A stretch of DNA of 64,000 nt from JAQUTK01 sp963677415 (GTDB lineage: Bacteria > Bacteroidota > Bacteroidia > Bacteroidales > JAQUTK01): assembly GCA_963677415.2 (NCBI GenBank), contig CAXXFJ010000040.1, positions 1-64,000 of the forward strand, given 5' to 3'. How positions within the stretch are numbered: position 1 is the stretch's first letter; every line of letters starts with the position of its first letter. Under the pieces are notes generated by a model. It saw nothing but the letters and a program-made list of their open reading frames with translations, was not told where the DNA came from and searched no databases. A program made the position numbers and the translations under genes. Below are positions 59,988 to 64,000 of the stretch, piece by piece.

Positions 59988-61295
59988 TTACATATCCTCT
60001 AGTGAAAGCCCTTTGAGTTCGACTGTGTACTTAGGATATTTTGCAACAATATCTTTGGCTTTATTTTCCAATTCGCCCAAGCTGATACGGCGAGGATTGC
60101 GCTTTACTTCACAAAACACGAAGCGTTTTTCCATATCATTTACAGCTACTATATCAATTTCGTTCTCGCCCTTGGAATTCCAGTAGCCTTGAATGTCAGA
60201 GTATTCTTTTGACTCAATCATCTTTGCACGAAAGTATTTTTCCAGAATGATTCCACTATATGTTTCGTAATCCCGTTCTACGATATCACGCACATAGTCG
60301 AGGTTGCCAATTTCTACTGCGCTTCGGTATTTATATATGAATCGAAACCAAAAGTTTAAAAAGCAATCTTCAATCTTGTATTTGTTAGAACGACTACCTT
60401 CTTTAGCACCGAAAGGACGGTTGCGTTTGATTATATTGTATTCTTTCTCCAATCTGTCAAGATAGCCACCAACATCCATATTTAGAATACTCTCTATCTG
60501 ACCCCTATCTGTCTTGGAGGAAGCAATTAACGAGAGTATAGAAAAATAATTACCGTAATCCTTCCCAAACTCATCAATCAATACGTCGCGACCTTCATCC
60601 AGAAAGAACGATCCTTCTGTGAATAAAGCATCGAAAATGGTTTTCTTGGTAAATGCTTTCTTATTAACTAATTGCTCAATATACTTAGCAACCCCTCCTG
60701 TGATCATATAGAAAGCTAATAAATCCTCGTTCGTATAAGTAGGGTGATAGTCAGATACTATCTCTTTTATTGTATGTATGTCAAAAGGTTTGATAATCAT
60801 GCGAGCTGTGGCTCTGCCAAAAAGAGGTTCTTTGGAGTTCTCGAAAATGCGTTTCATCATAGAATAAATTGAACCACAAAGTACGAGATTGATTTTACTG
60901 TTGTCTTTCGTAGAGTCCCAACTGTTTTGCATGTCGCTGAAAACAGAGGGGTTGACAGTGCGAAATTCCTGAAATTCATCAATAACCAAAGTGAAATTTA
61001 TCCGTTGCGATAGTTGCATAATTGCCCTGAACAATTCAGAAAAACTAGAATAACTGCCAATAGGAATCCCTAATTTCTCATTGATCTCTCGGGAAAATTC
61101 ATCGCATAATAATATCTCATTCTTTTTTGCTACAAAGAAATACAGAAAAGGAATGGAATTAAACGCTTTCTTAAGCAATGTAGTTTTGCCAACGCGTCTG
61201 CGTCCAACCATCATTGTCATTTGAGCAGTTTCTGCAGAAGCCTGTTCTATGCTTTGTAAAGCTGCAATTTCAGAAGTTCTATCGTAAAATTTCAT
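59988..61295 (-). CDS. Predicted P-loop ATPase with C-terminal DUF234/PD-(D/E)XK-like domain
   Basis: 435 residues from the ATG at 61295 (MKFYDRTSEIAALQSIEQAS); the frame is open to 61394 but upstream codons would overlap promoter motifs. Walker A GRRRVGKTTL at residues 31-40 and Walker B LVIDEFQEF near residue 110 fit the archaeal-type ATPase family (ATPase_2). A winged-helix part and a C-terminal segment with the nuclease-like pattern GENEIDIVAV ... FVFCEVKRNPRR follow, matching DUF234. Related genes are common, often multicopy, in Bacteroides, with unproven roles, possibly in defence or DNA transactions. It lies between two dispersed repeats. Confidence 0.8.
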   Translation of the reverse strand: MKFYDRTSEIAALQSIEQASAETAQMTMMVGRRRVGKTTLLKKAFNSIPFLYFFVAKKNEILLCDEFSREINEKLGIPIGSYSSFSELFRAIMQLSQRINFTLVIDEFQEFRTVNPSVFSDMQNSWDSTKDNSKINLVLCGSIYSMMKRIFENSKEPLFGRATARMIIKPFDIHTIKEIVSDYHPTYTNEDLLAFYMITGGVAKYIEQLVNKKAFTKKTIFDALFTEGSFFLDEGRDVLIDEFGKDYGNYFSILSLIASSKTDRGQIESILNMDVGGYLDRLEKEYNIIKRNRPFGAKEGSRSNKYKIEDCFLNFWFRFIYKYRSAVEIGNLDYVRDIVERDYETYSGIILEKYFRAKMIESKEYSDIQGYWNSKGENEIDIVAVNDMEKRFVFCEVKRNPRRISLGELENKAKDIVAKYPKYTVELKGLSLEDM

Positions 61296-61322
61296 TGTTT
61301 TGCATGTTTGAATTATCGTACT

Positions 61323-61361
61323 GGTAATTACCGTAATCCTCATTACGTTAGCGCAAATATA
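61323..61361 (-). promoter_or_regulatory. Promoter -7 element and palindromic operator-like sites of the ATPase gene
   Basis: TATATTTG on the reverse strand at 61361-61354 is a -7 match. Immediately downstream, before the start codon, are two palindromes: CGTAAT-CCTC-ATTACG at 61332-61347 and GGTAATTACC at 61323-61332, which share their last and first base. They would lie in the 5' leader or over the start. Confidence 0.5.
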
Positions 61362-61435
61362 TGAATTAATCCTGACTGATCGCAATAGTTTCATTTTTTT
61401 CTTAGTTTCTCGCCTATCTCTCTATAGCGAGCGAA

Positions 61436-61641
61436 GGCTTTGCCTCCTCTGTTGTTTTTTCGAATTTCGAATTTAAGTTCAGTAAAAAAGTACTATTTAT
61501 CTACACCAGCTACACCGAAGGATGCCTTTCAGCATACTGTGTGGCATGTCAGTACGTCAAAAAAAACATTGCTATTCGTTATTTGCATACAGCTTTATTT
61601 GCTCAAAGGCCCTTTTGTATACATTTCTTATTGCTGAGCAG
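61436..61641 (+). repeat. Dispersed intergenic repeat, copy C
   Basis: The closest partner of copy A: CTCTGTTGTTTTTTCGAATTTCG, GTACTATTTATCTACACC, TACTGTGTGGCATGTCAGTA, TTTGCATACAG, TTTATTTGCTCAAAGGCCCT, TTGTATACATTTCTTATTGC. With copy B it brackets the ATPase gene as a direct repeat. Confidence 0.8.
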
Positions 61642-61705
61642 CTAATAATGGTGTAATCGGTATCCTTCCGTTTCTATGCAAGAATGGTTCAAAAAGGCTA
61701 CCTCT

Positions 61706-61756
61706 TCGTCATTGCGGGCTTGACCAGGGAGATTGCGGGTCGGTGCCCGCAATGAC
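61706..61756. repeat. GC-rich palindromic repeat pair
   Basis: CATTGCGGGC-TTGACCAGGG-AGATTGCGGGTC and GTGCCCGCAATGAC form overlapping inverted arms (TTGCGGG against CCCGCAA), related to the palindrome at 19367-19387. Confidence 0.55.
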
Positions 61757-61914
61757 AGCCGCCTCTAACACCTAATCATTTGGAATCTGTGAATCAACCG
61801 GAGAGAAAAGTCTTTGTAATAGGGCACATTAATAGCCCGAACCTGAAGATAAAAGTCAGCATGTCTTATACTGATATAGGTAGACACATTATAAACAAAT
61901 AAATAATGTGATCT

Positions 61915-62292
61915 ATGAAGCGAAAAACAAGAACAATTAAATTTACAGAATCGGATAAGCTATCGATTCTTCGTGAGTATTATTCGAGCGGCGCCTCGAA
62001 AAGTGAAATTTCAAAGAAGCATGAGCTTAGCAGAAATCAAATTGATTATTGGATAAAAATTTATTCAATAGAGTCAGAAGCTCTATCTTTATCTCCTGAA
62101 ACAATAGAAGATGTTATGGCACGGAAGAAATTAAATGAACCGGATGAGATTGCAAGATTGCAAGCTCGTATTAAGGATTTGGAGAAAGCTCTGGCCTTCT
62201 CCGAGTTAGGAATTAAGGCTCGCGATATCATGATTGACTTAGCCGAGAAGCAGGAAAACATCCAAATAAGAAAAAAAGCTGGGGCCAGGTAG
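61915..62292 (+). CDS. IS3-family transposase OrfA
   Basis: A 125-residue protein with a helix-turn-helix (SDKLSILREYYSSGASKSEI, SKKHELSRNQIDYWIKIYS) and a coiled coil (EPDEIARLQARIKDLEKALA). It ends IQIRKKAGAR just after A7G (62271-62278), where a -1 frameshift gives the OrfAB fusion. Confidence 0.88.
   Translation: MKRKTRTIKFTESDKLSILREYYSSGASKSEISKKHELSRNQIDYWIKIYSIESEALSLSPETIEDVMARKKLNEPDEIARLQARIKDLEKALAFSELGIKARDIMIDLAEKQENIQIRKKAGAR
62271..62278 (+). other. Programmed -1 frameshift site of the second IS3 element
   Basis: AAAAAAAG within the orfA end; the -1 frame is open from here into orfB. Confidence 0.75.
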
Positions 62293-62375
62293 TCACGATA
62301 CTGGTTGAGCAGCATGATACAAACGTAAAGGCTGCTTGCAGACTATTTGGCCATTGCCGTCAGGCTTACTACCAG

Positions 62376-63248
62376 TTGAAAACTGACTATGAGCAGGAAA
62401 GCAAACATAACAGGGAGCTTTTGGATGCGGTAAAAGAAATCCGCGAGGAAGATCCGGGCATCGGTTGCTTCAAACTCTTCATCATGATCTGCTGCGTCTT
62501 CGGGCAGGATCGTGTTCCCGGTCGCGACAATTTCTTCAAGTTGTTGCGACGCAACAAGCTGATGCTTAATCGTCCCAAGCCACGACATACGACAAATTCC
62601 AATCATCGGTATCACAAATACAAGAACCGGATAAAGGATTTTGTACCTACCGGGCCCAATCAATTGTGGGTGAGTGATATCACATATATAAGCATGGATG
62701 TTGGCTGTTGCTATTTGCACTTGATTACCGATGCGTACTCACATAAGATTATAGGATGGAAGCTGGCTGACACATTGAAGGCTGCCATCACACTGGATGC
62801 CTTGAGTGATGCTATCAGCCAGACAGACCGGAATGACCTTACAGGTTTGATTCATCATTCTGACCGGGGAGTACAATACTGTTGTGATATTTATATTAAA
62901 AAACTTAACGAGTATAACATCACGATCAGTATGACTGAGGAGTACAAGCCCACTGACAATGCAATTGCAGAACGGGTAAATGGTATCATAAAACAGGAAC
63001 GCATCTATTGTGACAGGCATTTTAAGAATATAGATCAGGCCCGGTCTGTTATTGGCCGGTATATTTCTTTTTACAATACCAGGAGGCCCCATATGAGCAT
63101 AGGGATGCTTACCCCGGAAGCTGCTCACCAACAGACTGGAGAACAAAAAAGAATGTGGAAAACAAAAGTTTATGCATCACGTAAGACTAACATGCAAAAT
63201 AATGATGTACTTTTGTCTACCCAGCAGCAAATCCAGGTGACGGTTTAA
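62376..63248 (+). CDS. IS3-family transposase OrfB
   Basis: A 290-residue frame from a nominal TTG at 62376, but the frame is open back to the slippery A7G, reading KKSWGQVVTILVEQHDTNVK; the true product is probably the OrfAB fusion. Catalytic residues lie in LWVSDITYI (D), IHHSDRGVQYCC (D) and NAIAERVNGIIK (E). An N-terminal KEIREEDPGIGCFKLFIM helical domain precedes the core. The C-terminal end MSIGMLTPEAAH is typical. Confidence 0.88.
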   Translation: MKTDYEQESKHNRELLDAVKEIREEDPGIGCFKLFIMICCVFGQDRVPGRDNFFKLLRRNKLMLNRPKPRHTTNSNHRYHKYKNRIKDFVPTGPNQLWVSDITYISMDVGCCYLHLITDAYSHKIIGWKLADTLKAAITLDALSDAISQTDRNDLTGLIHHSDRGVQYCCDIYIKKLNEYNITISMTEEYKPTDNAIAERVNGIIKQERIYCDRHFKNIDQARSVIGRYISFYNTRRPHMSIGMLTPEAAHQQTGEQKRMWKTKVYASRKTNMQNNDVLLSTQQQIQVTV

Positions 63249-63588
63249 GGCATCAGACTGGTTAAAGAATGAATGGTGCATCGAGCACCATCCATTCTTA
63301 CCCAACAGCAAGTCTGGTTCTGGCATATCCATCTGGTGTAAACGATTCTAGTATGGAAGTAGTGAAGGTGTCTAGACTTTCAGTATAAACTTTCTGATAT
63401 GTCTAGTTTCTCCGTTTAAAGGGAAAAAAAGTGTCTACCCAAATCAGTAAAAGTCAGCAGTAAAGATGTATTTCTTATCCTGTGCCACGAAATAGTTATA
63501 TTGCGGCACAGGACAGCTATATTGTGGCACGGGATAGCTGTCTCGTGCTTCAATACGAACAATGTGTAGGGAAGCGATGACTTTTACA
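63249..63588. other. Non-coding stretch with the second IS3 right end and short repeats
   Basis: It contains the right end of the IS3 element (to 63446) and a cluster of related segments at 63478-63550: TATTGCGGCACAGGACAG, TATTGTGGCACGGGATAG and inverted forms such as TCCTGTGCCACGAAATAG. I see no gene. Confidence 0.6.
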
Positions 63589-64000
63589 GGGTCTGTTCAA
63601 TAAACTGTGTCAGTAAGTATGATTAATTGATATCCCATCTCTGTTCAAATATAATAATAAATTGTGCCATAATTTGCTTCCACCCTAAAATTGGTCTTAA
63701 GTTCTCAAATAATTTCATTTGCACCAAATAAAGTAACTTGATAAGTGCCTGATCATTCGTAAAAACACGTTTCGACTTAGTAACTTTACGAAGCTGACTG
63801 TTGAAACTTTCAATGATATTGGTTGTGTAAACCAGCTTTCTTATCATATCAGGGAATTCAAACATTTGAGACAACCTGTCCCAGTTTTCAAGCCATGATT
63901 TAATTATGTATGGATATTTCTTTGACCATTTTTCATCAAATCTGGCTAAAGCCTTTTCTGCCTGTTCTTTATCGTTTGCCTGATAAATTTCTCTTAAGGA
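63589..64000 (-). mobile_element. IS256-family insertion sequence, partial
   Basis: The left boundary is probably the sequence GGGTCTGTTCAATAAACTG at 63589. The element runs out of the window with the transposase frame still open. Confidence 0.75.
63623..64000 (-). CDS. IS256-family transposase, C-terminal part
   Basis: The reverse-strand frame stays open from the stop near 63623 to the window end and encodes about 125 residues: EKALARFDEKWSKKYPYIIK, SWLENWDRLSQMFEFPDMIR, LVYTTNIIESFNSQLRKVTK and SKRVFTNDQALIKLLYLVQM. The YTTNIIESFNSQLRK segment is diagnostic of the Mutator-like transposases of IS256, including the catalytic glutamate. The start is outside the window, so completeness cannot be judged. 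Confidence 0.92.
   Translation of the reverse strand, partial: SLREIYQANDKEQAEKALARFDEKWSKKYPYIIKSWLENWDRLSQMFEFPDMIRKLVYTTNIIESFNSQLRKVTKSKRVFTNDQALIKLLYLVQMKLFENLRPILGWKQIMAQFIIIFEQRWDIN

Larger units (their letters stand above)
61872..63446 (+). mobile_element. Second IS3-family insertion sequence, about 1.6 kb
   Basis: Inverted ends TGATATAGGTAGACAC at 61872 and the reverse complement of GTGTCTACCCAAATCA ending at 63446 flank orfA and orfB. The transposase sequences differ from those of the first IS3 element, so this is a distinct insertion sequence. No target duplication was seen. It looks complete. Confidence 0.8.

Noticed and set aside
61440..61637. 65-residue ORF in dispersed repeat copy C
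   Set aside because: Located in repeat DNA, no start-site signal, no domain; the conserved frame is a different one.

Overview
The window looks like the chromosome of a Bacteroides or close Bacteroidales relative. The ribosomal, cell-division and arginine genes are Bacteroidota-type. Recognisable promoters follow the Bacteroides form (TTTG, about 18-22 bases, TAnnTTTG) rather than -35/-10. One secreted protein ends in a type IX-style sorting domain. Base composition is AT-rich, and the insertion sequences are of types common in Bacteroides. All product calls come from reading the translations and motifs; no database search was run.

Layout. 1-8.5 kb, minus strand: rpsL, rpsG, fusA, rpsJ, rplC, rplD, rplW, rplB, rpsS, rplV, rpsC, rplP, rpmC, rpsQ and the start of rplN, preceded by a DUF3467 gene. 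9.1-16.9 kb, plus strand: a lipoprotein, rsmG, a metallo-beta-lactamase-fold hydrolase, bcp, a recA broken by two frameshifts, a small acidic protein, two half-size chromate transporters, rnpA, yidD, a TatD-like hydrolase and tyrS. 17.0-20.0 kb: two tRNA-Gln genes, a palindromic non-coding element with tandem repeats, an IS3-family element and a dispersed intergenic repeat. 20.0-21.9 kb, minus strand: a pair of acyltransferases resembling the glycine-lipid genes. 22.2-39.4 kb, plus strand: the division and cell-wall cluster rsmH, ftsL, ftsI, murE, mraY, murD, ftsW, murG, murC, then ftsQ, ftsA, ftsZ and yqeY. A lamin-tail-domain secreted protein on the opposite strand separates murC from ftsQ. 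39.5-43.3 kb, minus strand: an M16 peptidase and a dihydroorotate dehydrogenase-like protein. 43.4-44.0 kb: an AlaX-like protein. 44.1-49.4 kb, minus strand: the arginine/proline operon argR, N-acyltransferase, argG, argC, argD, proC, with two palindromes placed like ArgR sites around its promoter. 49.5-54.5 kb, plus strand: a LuxR-type response regulator, an M48 lipoprotein protease, a polysaccharide flippase, an FkbM methyltransferase, a fucosyltransferase-like enzyme and tRNA-Leu.

From tRNA-Leu (54.5 kb) to the end the window is accessory DNA: a Fic protein, a DUF2971 protein, a complete IS21-family element, a predicted ATPase with a nuclease-like C-terminus between two direct copies of the dispersed repeat, a second IS3-family element and the start of an IS256-family element.

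The most noteworthy points are the two frame disruptions in recA, the ArgR-type palindromes at the arg operon promoter, the roughly 205-bp dispersed repeat (three copies, two bracketing the ATPase gene), the palindromic element next to the tRNA-Gln genes, the secreted protein gene inside the division cluster, and the Fic/DUF2971 pair beside tRNA-Leu. I see no CRISPR array, prophage or clear new multi-gene defence system.
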